This document shows, piece after piece, positions 16,024 to 24,637 of a stretch of DNA of 41,055 bases (within the stretch, counting starts at the first letter, position 1; every line of letters starts with the position of its first letter). The position numbers and the translations under genes are program-made. The notes under the pieces are model-generated. The model saw nothing but the letters and a program-made list of their open reading frames with translations. It was not told the DNA's origin and searched no databases. The stretch covers positions 1 to 41,055 of the forward strand of contig JBBIPA010000013.1 in NCBI GenBank assembly GCA_037443085.1, read 5' to 3'. The stretch is from JBBIPA01 sp037443085 (GTDB taxonomy: Bacteria; Chloroflexota; Dehalococcoidia; GIF9; UBA5629).

Positions 16024-16052
16024 ATCTTAACATTGATGTCCTGTTATGTCAA
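16024..16052 (-). promoter_or_regulatory. Predicted promoter of the Xer recombinase gene
   Basis: On the minus strand, TTGACA (16052-16047), 17 nt and TAAGAT (16029-16024) place the start of transcription at about 16017, the first bases of the palindrome. Confidence 0.65.
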
Positions 16053-16086
16053 GGTCAACGGCTTGGCGGCTCAGCAAAAAGCCAAA

Positions 16087-16299
16087 TTAAGCAATGCTAA
16101 TCGCTTTGAAAGGACAGGCATCGTTGCACTTGGCGCAGCCTTTGCAGAATTTAGAGGGATGCGACATAGGAAATTCGGCAGTCGCTTCCTGCCTGAGCAC
16201 TGCCTGGGGACATACCGCAGCAGCGGCGCAGATGTCGCTGGCACTGCATTTATTAGGCTGGCATTTGTTATAGTCGATTATGGCTCGAGGATATGGCAT
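16087..16299 (-). CDS. Small 2[4Fe-4S] ferredoxin with RLI-like N-terminal motif
   Basis: A 70-aa protein with eight cysteines in two groups. The C-terminal group, CKGCAKCNDACP (Cys52, 55, 58, 62), is a standard [4Fe-4S] ferredoxin motif. The N-terminal group, DYNKCQPNKCSASDIC then VCP (Cys13, 18, 24, 30), has unusual spacing. It resembles the metal-binding domain at the start of the archaeal/eukaryotic RNase L inhibitor (ABCE1/RLI). The expected role is low-potential electron transfer; the partner is unknown. It starts 17 nt behind hflX on the same strand, with AAGGA overlapping the hflX stop region, and is probably cotranscribed with hflX. Confidence 0.85.
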   Translation of the reverse strand: MPYPRAIIDYNKCQPNKCSASDICAAAAVCPQAVLRQEATAEFPMSHPSKFCKGCAKCNDACPFKAISIA

Positions 16300-16316
16300 C
16301 TTTTTGCGATTTTTCC

Positions 16317-17495
16317 TTATTCCCTATCGCAAGCATTCTGTTTTGAAGAATAACCTGCATTACGGTCAAGAAAGTCAATAATTTTATGTAAAAGTTTGCC
16401 CAGCCCCCAGCCTTTTAGCGCTGAAATCGGCACAATGACATCGCTGGGTACACTAAGATGGGCGGTCATTTGCGCCAAATCCTCCATGCTGTTAGCGGCT
16501 AAATCCACTTTGTTCAAAACCGTGAGCCGGGGCTTGGCGTTAAGATGCAGGTCGGTGAGCACGTTTTCCACTGTCTGGCATTGCCTGGCAGCATCTTTAT
16601 GAGTTATGTCAACTAAATGAAGCAGCAAATCAGCTTCTTCCAGCTCTTCGAGCGTAGCTCTAAACGCTTCTACGATAGTCGGCGGCAGCTTATGGATAAA
16701 ACCAACAGTATCGGTCAACAGAATCTGCCGATTGTCCGGCAAGCTGATGCGGCGAGTAACCGGGTCGAGCGTGCTAAAGAGCTTGTCTTCGGCTACTACC
16801 CCTGCCCTGCTAAGGGCATTGAGCAGAGTGCTCTTGCCGGCGTTGGTATAGCCCACCAGGGCGACCACAGGAATATGTCCCTTCTTTCTTTTGGCCCGAT
16901 AAAGCGTCCGGTGTCTTCTAACTGCTTCCAGTTGTGCCTGCAGGCGCTGTATCCGCCGTCGTACCAGCCTGCGGTCAGTTTCCAACTGTGACTCACCGGG
17001 CCCCCTGGTGCCGATACCACCCCCCAGCCTTTCCAGGTGGCTCCATTGACCGGCCAGCCGGGGCAAGAGGTATTGATGCTGTGCCAGTTCCACCTGTAAC
17101 TGTCCTTCGCGGGTCTGAGCCCTTCGGGCAAAGATATCCAGTATCAGCGCAGTGCGGTCAATAACTTTCACTTTCAAAGCTTCTTCCAGGTTACGCTGCT
17201 GCCTTGGCGACAGCTCATCATTGAAGATAGCTACGGTGTACTGGTAACGCTCTTTGAGGTTGATGAGTCGTTCTAGTTTTCCCTTGCCTAGGTAGAGGGT
17301 GGGAGAAGCCATTTCCAGCTTTTGGGATAGTTTGCCGACCACTTCAGCGCCAGCGGCATGGGCTAAGGCTGATAATTCTTCCAGCGCGCTGTCAATAGTC
17401 CAGCCATTGGCATCAGACTTGGCCTCCACTCCGACTAAGAAAGCTCGCTCTTTTTCAGTCTGTGTGGTGAGGAAGGTTCGTTGCCTGGTTCTCAA
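16317..17495 (-). CDS. hflX: GTPase HflX
   Basis: A ribosome-binding GTPase of the OBG/HflX class that splits stalled or hibernating ribosomes in studied bacteria. The 392-aa protein has the N-terminal HflX domain (to about 155), then the conserved GGGIGTRGPGESQLETDRR (158-176) and a coiled helical linker. The G domain has GYTNAGKST (215-223), DTVGFIHKLP, and NKVD. The start is a TTG at 17495, directly preceded in frame by a stop five codons upstream. AGGAGG lies rather far away (about 19 nt), so the exact start is uncertain. It follows dapL by 23 nt and precedes the small ferredoxin. Confidence 0.94.
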   Translation of the reverse strand: MRTRQRTFLTTQTEKERAFLVGVEAKSDANGWTIDSALEELSALAHAAGAEVVGKLSQKLEMASPTLYLGKGKLERLINLKERYQYTVAIFNDELSPRQQRNLEEALKVKVIDRTALILDIFARRAQTREGQLQVELAQHQYLLPRLAGQWSHLERLGGGIGTRGPGESQLETDRRLVRRRIQRLQAQLEAVRRHRTLYRAKRKKGHIPVVALVGYTNAGKSTLLNALSRAGVVAEDKLFSTLDPVTRRISLPDNRQILLTDTVGFIHKLPPTIVEAFRATLEELEEADLLLHLVDITHKDAARQCQTVENVLTDLHLNAKPRLTVLNKVDLAANSMEDLAQMTAHLSVPSDVIVPISALKGWGLGKLLHKIIDFLDRNAGYSSKQNACDRE

Positions 17496-17518
17496 CGTGG
17501 CGAAGTTAGTTCATCCTC

Positions 17519-18679
17519 CTATTTGCGCCAGGTCAGTAGCCGCTTGACGCCTTCTTCGAGCCGGTTATCAGGCAGAGTGATGGATAGCCTGATGTAACCT
17601 TCACCAGCCTTGCCATAGCCGGTTCCCGGTGTGACGGCTACATTCGCCTTTTCCAGCAACTCGGTGGTTAAGCCCACTGACGTGTATCCCTCAGGGGCTT
17701 TTGCCCAGATGTAGAAGGTGGCCTTGGGTACAAAAGGTTTGACGCCTATTTCATTCAAAACTTGAACTAGCCGGTCTCTTCGACACTGGTAAATAACATT
17801 GCGTTCGGCAATAGACTCTTGGGTGCCAGTTAACCCCGCTATGGCAGCAAATTGGATTGCCTGTGGTATACCTGAATCCAAGTTCGACTTAAAGCGGAAT
17901 AGCGCATCTATCATTTTGTGATTACCTACAGCCATACCAATACGCCAGCCGGTCATGTTGTACGTCTTTGACAGCGAGTGAAATTCAATGGCAACATCTC
18001 TGGCACCAGGCACTTCCATTAAGCTATGCGGGCGGTAGCCATCGAAGGCTACCTCGGTATAAGGAGCATCGTGGCATATCGCCAGGTCGTTCTTCCTGGC
18101 AAAATGCACCGCTCTTTCAAAGAAATCGAGACCAGCAACCGCGCCGGTGGGATTATTGGGATAGTTAAGCCAGAGAATCTTGGCTTTCTGGATGACTTTC
18201 TGAGGAATAAATTCCAGGTCAGGCAAAAAACCAGTTTCCTCAGTCAGTTTGATAAAGTAAGGCTCACCACCAGCCAGAATGGTGCTGGTGGAATACACTG
18301 GATAGCCAGGGTCAGTTATCAGGACGAGGTCACCGGGGTCAACAAAGCAGAAGGAGATATGGCCGATACCTTCCTTGGAGCCAAGCAGAGGTAGTACCTC
18401 TTTAGTCGGGTCAATGTCCACGCCGAATCGTCCCTGATACCACTGAGCGATAGCTTTACAAAGCTCAGGAAGCCCGGCGGTCTCAGGATAACGATGGTTA
18501 ACCGGGTTGCGGGCCTCCACGCATATTTTGTCGATGATATGTTTGGGGGTGGGCATGTCAGGGTCACCGATGGCAAAGCTGATGATATCGATGCCCTTGG
18601 CTCTTTTTTCAGCGATTTTCTTGTTGATCTCAACAAAAAGATAAGGAGGTAGCTTATCCATTCGCCCTGATATTCTCAT
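17519..18679 (-). CDS. dapL: LL-diaminopimelate aminotransferase
   Basis: A PLP-dependent class I/II aminotransferase that converts tetrahydrodipicolinate and glutamate directly to LL-diaminopimelate, bypassing the succinylase and acetylase routes. In 386 aa it shows ISFAIGDPDMPTP near the N terminus, NHRYPETAGLPEL, NYPNNPTGA, and the PLP lysine in SLSKTYNMTGWRIG (Lys238). The ATG at 18679 has AGGAGGTAA 8 nt upstream. The neighbouring dapF performs the next step, which supports DapL over a generic aminotransferase. The route gives lysine, and cell-wall precursor if the organism has peptidoglycan. Confidence 0.9.
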   Translation of the reverse strand: MRISGRMDKLPPYLFVEINKKIAEKRAKGIDIISFAIGDPDMPTPKHIIDKICVEARNPVNHRYPETAGLPELCKAIAQWYQGRFGVDIDPTKEVLPLLGSKEGIGHISFCFVDPGDLVLITDPGYPVYSTSTILAGGEPYFIKLTEETGFLPDLEFIPQKVIQKAKILWLNYPNNPTGAVAGLDFFERAVHFARKNDLAICHDAPYTEVAFDGYRPHSLMEVPGARDVAIEFHSLSKTYNMTGWRIGMAVGNHKMIDALFRFKSNLDSGIPQAIQFAAIAGLTGTQESIAERNVIYQCRRDRLVQVLNEIGVKPFVPKATFYIWAKAPEGYTSVGLTTELLEKANVAVTPGTGYGKAGEGYIRLSITLPDNRLEEGVKRLLTWRK

Positions 18680-18726
18680 ACAGTCAGTTACCTCCTGAAG
18701 GGATATTTAATAAAATGTTTGCCAGA

Positions 18727-19593
18727 TTACTTCGGCCACTCGCCACGAAAAACTTCCTCTACCGTTCCGGTAAGGAAGACATCCCCCGCCCCATCCCAGC
18801 TCAGGGTCAATTTCCCCCCTGGTAACATTATGTCAACTTCGTCGTCAGTGTAGCCTTTCAACCTGGCGATCACAGCTATAGCACAGGCACCACTGCCACA
18901 GGCTAATGTTTCATTCGCTCCGCGTTCCCAGACCCTGGCCTCTATCTTCTGGCGATTGAGCACTCTGACAATCTCAAAGTTTATCCGCTCCGGGAACATT
19001 TGGTGATGTTCCACTTTGGGACCAATATCAGCAAGCGGGAAATCCTGTACCGAGCCGTTCAGGAAATGCACGGCATGAGGATTGCCCATGGACACGAAGG
19101 AAAGAGCTAAATTTCTCCCTGACACATTCACTGGATAGTCCAGTATTGGTATTATGTCAAGTACTCCCCTGCTCTTTGCCACTTTCTTGGCAAGTATTGG
19201 TATTTTCTCCGCACGAAAGCATGGCGTTCCCATATTCACTTTTGCTTTGCTGACCTTGCCGCGGGATGTAAAAACCTGTATTGGTTTAATGCCAGCCAGA
19301 GTGGATACGGTGAGCCGTTTTCCAGAAAAAAAGCCGTTATCGACAACGTATTTGGCAAAACATCTCAACCCATTGCCGCAGACTTGAGCCTCGGAGCCAT
19401 CGGGATTGAGCATTCGCATTTCGAAATCGGCTTTTTTCGAATTTCTAAGCAGTATTAATCCGTCAGAGCCAATGCCGAAATGGCGAGGGCACATCTCCCG
19501 GGCCAATTTATGCCAGCCACGCTTCATATTGCGAGCATCTATCAGGATGAAGTCGTTACCTGTAGCTTGAAGCTTGGTAAAACTAATTGCCAT
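18727..19593 (-). CDS. dapF: Diaminopimelate epimerase
   Basis: A cofactor-independent racemase that turns LL-diaminopimelate into the meso form. The 288-aa protein begins FTKLQATGNDFILID, a hallmark of DapF. Both catalytic cysteines are present: Cys72 in AQVCGNGLRC and Cys232 in ETLACGSGACA. The internal repeat typical of the fold is visible as two similar halves. AGGAAAAT precedes the ATG at 19593. It lies between miaA and dapL on the same strand, so the two DAP steps are encoded side by side. Confidence 0.95.
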   Translation of the reverse strand: MAISFTKLQATGNDFILIDARNMKRGWHKLAREMCPRHFGIGSDGLILLRNSKKADFEMRMLNPDGSEAQVCGNGLRCFAKYVVDNGFFSGKRLTVSTLAGIKPIQVFTSRGKVSKAKVNMGTPCFRAEKIPILAKKVAKSRGVLDIIPILDYPVNVSGRNLALSFVSMGNPHAVHFLNGSVQDFPLADIGPKVEHHQMFPERINFEIVRVLNRQKIEARVWERGANETLACGSGACAIAVIARLKGYTDDEVDIMLPGGKLTLSWDGAGDVFLTGTVEEVFRGEWPK

Positions 19594-19601
19594 TTATTTT
19601 C

Positions 19602-20525
19602 CTAGCCAGTCTGGTTAAGAAATGTTTCCACCAGGCTATTTATGGGTTCCTGTATATTACCATAAACGTCAAACCAGTTGATTCTGGTATCCTTAAGATG
19701 AAACCAGGCATACTGTCGACGCGCAAATTGATGTGTCTCATATTTTATCTGTTGCACGGCTTGAGGTAAAGCTATCTTGCCCTGGAGAAATAAGCCTATC
19801 TGGCGGTAGCCAATGCCCGACATCGAAGGTAAAACAAGATTGTATCCCCTGTATATCAGCTCTGTTACCTCGTTGACCAGGCCGCTTGCTATCATCTCAT
19901 CGACCCGGGCATCGATCATGGTATACAAAGCCTGTCTATCGGTGGTTAAGCCGATAAGTAAAACTGGGAAAGACGGCGGTTGTTTGTGCCAGAGCTGTGA
20001 AGGGAGTTTTCCTGTAGCCTGATGTATCTCCAGCGCTCTAATGATTCGCCTCAGATTGGTAGGCATGATTCTGGTGGACGCAACAGGGTCTATTTTCCTT
20101 AATTCCTCAAAAAGAGCGCTGGCACCTTTCTCTTTAGCCTTTTGCTCTAAGCGTTGTCTGAAATCGATATCAGGAGGTACTGCTGGTATCAGCCATCCTT
20201 CTACTATTGACCAGATGTACAGACCGCTGCCGCCAACCAATATTGGAAGTTTGCCCCGCTGATGAACGTCAGCAATTACTTTTTCGGCTAAATCTTTATG
20301 TAAAGCCAGGCTAAAGGGTTCGTCTGGGTCGATGATATCAATGAGGTGATGAGTCACAATGGACCTGTCAGCTTTGCTGGGTTTGGCAGTACCGATATCC
20401 ATGAAACGGTAGATCTGGCGGCTATCGGCATTGATTATTTCACCGTTGAAATCCTGGGCCAGGCGTATTGCTAGTTTGGATTTACCTACCGCTGTTGGGC
20501 CGATAACAGCAATGAGGCAGTTCAT
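19602..20525 (-). CDS. miaA: tRNA dimethylallyltransferase
   Basis: MiaA adds an isopentenyl group to A37 of tRNAs reading UNN codons. The 307-aa protein has the P-loop GPTAVGKSKLA, then ADSRQIYRFMDIGTAKP, the HHLIDIIDPDEPFS segment, and VGGSGLYIWSI. The C-terminal region has YETHQFARRQYAWF, also conserved. Its ATG overlaps the tpiA stop as ATGA, so the two are translationally coupled. MiaB, which methylthiolates the same base, is encoded at 29693 on the other strand. Confidence 0.95.
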   Translation of the reverse strand: MNCLIAVIGPTAVGKSKLAIRLAQDFNGEIINADSRQIYRFMDIGTAKPSKADRSIVTHHLIDIIDPDEPFSLALHKDLAEKVIADVHQRGKLPILVGGSGLYIWSIVEGWLIPAVPPDIDFRQRLEQKAKEKGASALFEELRKIDPVASTRIMPTNLRRIIRALEIHQATGKLPSQLWHKQPPSFPVLLIGLTTDRQALYTMIDARVDEMIASGLVNEVTELIYRGYNLVLPSMSGIGYRQIGLFLQGKIALPQAVQQIKYETHQFARRQYAWFHLKDTRINWFDVYGNIQEPINSLVETFLNQTG

Positions 20526-21292
20526 TTTGTTGCTTTAATTTGTGAAGTCTGGCTCACAATGCTCACGAAGTCATCGGCTTTAAGGCTGGCACCACCAACC
20601 AGTGCGCCGTCGATTTCTGGTTCGGCGATGAATTCGGCGATATTGTCACCGGTGACACTGCCTCCATAGAGTAAGCGAATCTTGCTGGCTGCCTCGTGAT
20701 TCCACACGCTGGCAACTGTGCTCCGGATGAGATTGATGGTGGTGTTGGCCTGTTTGCCAGTGGCGGTTTTGCCAGTACCTATAGCCCAGACTGGCTCGTA
20801 GGCAATTACCAACTTATCTGTGGCTGTTATTCCTGACAATCCTGCCCTGACCTGCCTGGTAATAATTTCCTCAGTTTTGCCTGACTCATTTTGTTCCTGG
20901 CTTTCGCCAACGCATAAGATAGGACGGAGTCTTGATTCCAGAGCAACCTGCACTTTTTTGTTAACTAGCTCGTCGGTTTCGGCAAAATATTGTCTGCGCT
21001 CCGAATGTCCCAGGATAACGAAATCACAAAGCTCGACGAGCATGAGCGGGGAGATTTCACCGGTATAGGCACCTTTGTCCTTATAATACATGTTTTGCGC
21101 TCCCAGTTTAATGGAAGTGCCTCTAATAAGTTCCCGGGCAGCACTTAAAGAGACAAAAGGCGGACAGAGAACTTTTTCCACATTGGGAACGTTATCGAGG
21201 TCAGACAACATTGTGGTGACAAGGCTGACTGCCTGAGCGACAGTGGTGTTCATCTTCCAGTTACCGGTAATGAGCGGTGTTCTCATGGTCAA
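20522..21292 (-). CDS. tpiA: Triosephosphate isomerase
   Basis: It interconverts dihydroxyacetone phosphate and glyceraldehyde 3-phosphate. The 256-aa protein has the catalytic residues Lys13 (GNWKMN), His96 (ILGHSERR) and Glu166 (AYEPVWAIGTG), the flexible loop 6 being WAIGTGKTA. The phosphate-binding GGSV is near the C terminus (RLLYGGSVTGDN). Its ATG overlaps the apgM stop by ATGA, and its stop overlaps the miaA start the same way. It is thus in the middle of a tightly packed glycolytic run. Confidence 0.97.
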   Translation of the reverse strand: MTMRTPLITGNWKMNTTVAQAVSLVTTMLSDLDNVPNVEKVLCPPFVSLSAARELIRGTSIKLGAQNMYYKDKGAYTGEISPLMLVELCDFVILGHSERRQYFAETDELVNKKVQVALESRLRPILCVGESQEQNESGKTEEIITRQVRAGLSGITATDKLVIAYEPVWAIGTGKTATGKQANTTINLIRSTVASVWNHEAASKIRLLYGGSVTGDNIAEFIAEPEIDGALVGGASLKADDFVSIVSQTSQIKATK

Positions 21293-22494
21293 GCTCCATA
21301 CTTAGTTAGTTTCAAGGCATTTGCCATAGCCAGAGGCATGATATTTATGGCAGGAAACGTGCCCAGTCCGCCAGCAGCACAGGCTGCTTCAGAAAACTGC
21401 TCTACTGTGTCAGGTCGGCACCATTGGGAATAGAGCGAAAAAGGAACAGGATGCCAGCTATGTCCTTTCAGCAGAGCAGGTGTTGAGTGGTCGCCAGCGA
21501 CAATAATAACGTCTGGCTTGAGATTGAGCAGTTGGGGCAGTGCCGAGTCGATCTCCTCGAGAGCCTGTACTTTTCTCAGAAAATCACCATCTTCGCCAGC
21601 GCTGTCGGGTTTCTTAACATGGATAAAAAAGAAGTCATGCTCCGAATAATGCTCTCTCAAAACAGCAAGTTCCTCGTTGATGCCGCCGTCAACCTTATGT
21701 ATCTTCATTCCTACTAGCCTGGCAAGTCCCCGATACATGGGATACACAGCGATAGCTGCCGGATTAAGTTTATAGACTACATTCATGGAGGGAATATCTG
21801 GTTTCTGGGAGAAGCCGCGGAGCAAAATCATATTGGCCGGGTGATGATTAGCCAAGAGTTTAGCCGCTTGGTCTACGAATTTATTTACTGCGGCGGCTGT
21901 TTTGGCTGCAGATTTTTCCCTTGCCACGCTTTTGATAGGAGCCAGACTGATCTTCTGGGGGTCAGTATCACCGATTTTCTCAGATAATCCACTGCCACGA
22001 AGCACGAACAGGAACCTGTGCTCCCTTACTGGCCAGACAAAACATTCAGCGTCTTCCAGCTTAATCCGGCCCAGTATCTGGCAGAGCTCGGTACATTTCT
22101 TGGTATCAATACGACCAGCCCTCCGGTCAGTGATGGCTCCTCTGTCGTCGACTGTACAGAAGTTACCCCGCGCGGCAACATCATGCTCAGTAAGTTCGAA
22201 ATCTACTCCCAAAGCCTCTAAAACACCTCGGCCAATGTCAAATTTCAGAGGGTCATAGCCGAAAAGGGATAAATGCCCGGCCCCGCTTCCCGGAGTAATG
22301 CCGGGGCTTACCGGAATGCTTAAACCACAAATACCATTTTTAGCCAAGCAGCTTAGATTGGGAGTAGCGGCTGTTTCCAGTTCAGTTTTGCCAGTTTTGG
22401 GGTCGGCCAATCCACCCAATCCATCGATGACCAGCATCACTATCTTCGATTCCGAGGGCAGGCTAATTTGCTGCAGTTGTTCCAGTGATATCAT
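21289..22494 (-). CDS. apgM: Archaeal-type 2,3-bisphosphoglycerate-independent phosphoglycerate mutase
   Basis: It interconverts 3- and 2-phosphoglycerate. The 401-aa protein belongs to the alkaline phosphatase superfamily and the ApgM branch, which is shorter than bacterial GpmI (about 510 aa). It shows KIVMLVIDGLGGLADP (metal-binding Asp), TAATPNLSCLAKNGICGL, then PGSGAGHLSLFGYDP (where the nucleophile Ser is expected). The C-terminal metal ligands are in VAGDHSTPALLKGHSWHPVP. It lies 1 nt behind pgk, the preceding pathway step. ApgM occurs in archaea and some anaerobic bacteria. Confidence 0.93.
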   Translation of the reverse strand: MISLEQLQQISLPSESKIVMLVIDGLGGLADPKTGKTELETAATPNLSCLAKNGICGLSIPVSPGITPGSGAGHLSLFGYDPLKFDIGRGVLEALGVDFELTEHDVAARGNFCTVDDRGAITDRRAGRIDTKKCTELCQILGRIKLEDAECFVWPVREHRFLFVLRGSGLSEKIGDTDPQKISLAPIKSVAREKSAAKTAAAVNKFVDQAAKLLANHHPANMILLRGFSQKPDIPSMNVVYKLNPAAIAVYPMYRGLARLVGMKIHKVDGGINEELAVLREHYSEHDFFFIHVKKPDSAGEDGDFLRKVQALEEIDSALPQLLNLKPDVIIVAGDHSTPALLKGHSWHPVPFSLYSQWCRPDTVEQFSEAACAAGGLGTFPAINIMPLAMANALKLTKYGA

Positions 22495-22495
22495 G

Positions 22496-23683
22496 TTATT
22501 TGTCCTGAAGAACTGCTACGCCGGGGAGAGTTTTCCCTTCTAGAAACTCCAGGCTGGCACCGCCGCCTGTGGAAACGTGGGTCATTTTGCTGGTCATGTT
22601 CAGTTCTTCCACAATTTCAGCGGTGGAACCACCACCGACTACAGTTGTCGCCCTGACACCGGCTAAGAGCTTTACCATAGCCTTGGTTCCACTGGCAAAT
22701 TGAGGAATCTCATGGATTCCCATGGGGCCATTCCAAAAAACCACCCGACATTTTTTCAGTTGCTGAGAGAAAAGTTCCACCGTTTTAGGACCGATGTCCA
22801 CGATATATTCGGCGTGTGGCATCTCTGTGACTAGTACAGTTTTGCCTGTAGCCTGATTGCCAATGTTATCAGTTACCACGACGTCAACCGGTAGGAATAG
22901 AGAAACGCCATTTTGGTCAATACTACTGATTATTTTCCGGGCAGACTCCAGCTTATCTGCCTCTACCTTGGAAAGCCCTACATGGTAGCCTTTTGCCTTG
23001 AGAAAATTAGCAGCCATGCCACCTCCGATGAGCAGCATGTCAATTTTGCTCAGAATGTTTTCAATAAGACCTATCTTATCACTGACCTTGGCACCTCCCA
23101 GCAAAGCAGCAAAGGGGTGTTCAGGATTGGCTAAGATTTTCCCTAGAGTTACCAGTTCCTTTTCCATGAGAAATCCGGAGAATGCGGGGAGGTATTTAGC
23201 TATTCCTACTGTAGAAGCATGGGCTCTGTGAGCCGTACCGAAGGCATCATTTACATAGAGATCTGCCAGTTCAGCCAGAGCCCTGGCGAAATTGGGGTCA
23301 TTGGCTTCTTCTTCAGAATGAAAACGAACGTTTTCCAGAAGCAACAATTCGCCATCCTTGAGATTGCCCACTGTTTTTTTGACTTCGGTGCCTACGCAAT
23401 CCGAAGTACTTGTTACGGGTAAACTAATAAGCTGAGAAAGCCTCGCTGCCACTGGTTTAAGGCGTAATCCTTCGACTACTTTGCCGTCGGGACGCCCTAA
23501 ATGAGAGCACAAAATAACTTTTGCCTTGTGGTCAATTAAATATTTGATGGTAGGCAAGGTGGCTTTGATACGGCTGTCATCAGTGATCGCCCCTGTCTTG
23601 ACATCCATGGGCACATTGAAGTCAACCCGAACCAGGACCCTTTTTCCTTTGACATTGGTGTCTTTAATGGTTCTCTTTGCCAC
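22496..23683 (-). CDS. pgk: Phosphoglycerate kinase
   Basis: It transfers phosphate between 1,3-bisphosphoglycerate and ADP. The 395-aa protein is of standard length. It shows RVLVRVDFNVPMD at the N terminus, SHLGRPDG, LLLENVRFHSEE, the hinge region with AKVSDKIG, WNGPMGIHE, and TTVVGGGSTAE. The final GASLEFLEGKTLPGV is diagnostic. The start lies inside the end of the CooC-like gene (20 nt overlap), and apgM follows after 1 nt. With tpiA this makes a glycolytic operon that lacks gap, so GAPDH must be encoded elsewhere. Confidence 0.97.
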   Translation of the reverse strand: MAKRTIKDTNVKGKRVLVRVDFNVPMDVKTGAITDDSRIKATLPTIKYLIDHKAKVILCSHLGRPDGKVVEGLRLKPVAARLSQLISLPVTSTSDCVGTEVKKTVGNLKDGELLLLENVRFHSEEEANDPNFARALAELADLYVNDAFGTAHRAHASTVGIAKYLPAFSGFLMEKELVTLGKILANPEHPFAALLGGAKVSDKIGLIENILSKIDMLLIGGGMAANFLKAKGYHVGLSKVEADKLESARKIISSIDQNGVSLFLPVDVVVTDNIGNQATGKTVLVTEMPHAEYIVDIGPKTVELFSQQLKKCRVVFWNGPMGIHEIPQFASGTKAMVKLLAGVRATTVVGGGSTAEIVEELNMTSKMTHVSTGGGASLEFLEGKTLPGVAVLQDK

Positions 23684-24470
23684 TCTTACTCCTCTTTACG
23701 ATTAATTGCTCCAATCTATCTTTAATTTCCCTTGCTTCATTCACTGCTTGAGGAGCCATTTCGAACACGTTTTTCCCCAGTCTATCAGCCTCGGCTATTT
23801 CCGGATGATAGTTAATAAAGCCCAGTACTTCAAAGTCGGAGAGACTATTGATAATAAACTGACGGTCATCATTATCGCGGCATTTTGAACCTACTATATA
23901 ACACTTGGTGACACCCAGGTCTTTGGCTAAATCCCTGATGGCTCTGGCTGTTTGGAAGCTCCTCTGACCGGGTTCTACTATGATGATGAAGGCATCCACG
24001 GCTTTGGCAGTCCCCCGACCCAAATTTTCTACGCCAGCATCCATATCTATAACCACTACTTCAGCCCGACTCAATACTAGGTGACTGAGCAGGCTCTTGA
24101 TCAAAGCTCCTTCTGGGCATAAGCAGCCACTGCCCCCCTTCTTTACAGTGCCCATAACTAGAAGTTTGATGCTGTCTTTTTGCAGTGAAAATCGTTCGGG
24201 GATATCATTGACTTTAGGATTGGCTTTGAAGAAGGCACCGTAGCTCCCGGCTTTAGCTCCAGTGCGTTCTTCTATCAGGTCTTTGAGCTCTGCAATAGGA
24301 GTGATACGGCTGGCTTCCTCGGCAGTAAAACCTAGAGCTATGGCCAGATTTGCATCCGGGTTGGCATCGATGGCTATGACCTTCTTACCTTCGGCGGCAA
24401 AAATCCGTGCTAGAAGGCTTGAGGTTGTGGTTTTGCCGACGCCGCCTTTGCCTGTGATAGCTAATTTCAT
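23664..24470 (-). CDS. cooC: CooC-like nickel-insertion ATPase (SIMIBI/MinD family)
   Basis: A 268-aa P-loop ATPase. MKLAITGKGGVGKTT opens the protein (deviant Walker A), followed by IDANPDANLAIALG, which is typical of CooC. The signature Cys-x-Cys pair is Cys116/Cys118 in GGSGCLCPEGALIKS. Walker B-like VVIDMDAGVENLGRG follows. CooC dimers insert nickel into carbon monoxide dehydrogenase. I chose the ATG at 24470, since it opens directly into the P-loop motif and the predicted promoter lies at 24544-24572. Starts at 24581 or 24540 would lie before or at the transcription start. No CODH genes are in this window. Its placement before pgk is unusual. Confidence 0.85.
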   Translation of the reverse strand: MKLAITGKGGVGKTTTSSLLARIFAAEGKKVIAIDANPDANLAIALGFTAEEASRITPIAELKDLIEERTGAKAGSYGAFFKANPKVNDIPERFSLQKDSIKLLVMGTVKKGGSGCLCPEGALIKSLLSHLVLSRAEVVVIDMDAGVENLGRGTAKAVDAFIIIVEPGQRSFQTARAIRDLAKDLGVTKCYIVGSKCRDNDDRQFIINSLSDFEVLGFINYHPEIAEADRLGKNVFEMAPQAVNEAREIKDRLEQLIVKRSKSGKENH

Positions 24471-24543
24471 GATTCTTGGACAATTGCCACAAAACCAGGA
24501 TTTCAAGTCTGGGAGTCGCTTCTGTTTCTCTGGTTGTGGCATG

Positions 24544-24572
24544 AGTATATCTAATGTTGAAAGCAAAATCAA
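24544..24572 (-). promoter_or_regulatory. Predicted promoter of the cooC-pgk-apgM-tpiA-miaA operon
   Basis: On the minus strand, TTGATT (24572-24567), 17 nt and TATACT (24549-24544). Transcription would start near 24537, giving a leader of about 67 nt before the ATG at 24470. It probably also serves the downstream dapF-dapL-hflX genes, as gaps there are small. Confidence 0.65.
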
Positions 24573-24637
24573 CACATTCAATATTTATAATGGCAATCCT
24601 TAGTTGTCGGGTGATTGAGCTAATGAAACAGGCTAAA

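Noticed and set aside
24471..24581. Longer starts for the CooC-like ATPase (24581, 24540)
   Set aside because: They lie upstream of or at the predicted transcription start. CooC and MinD proteins begin directly with the P-loop strand.
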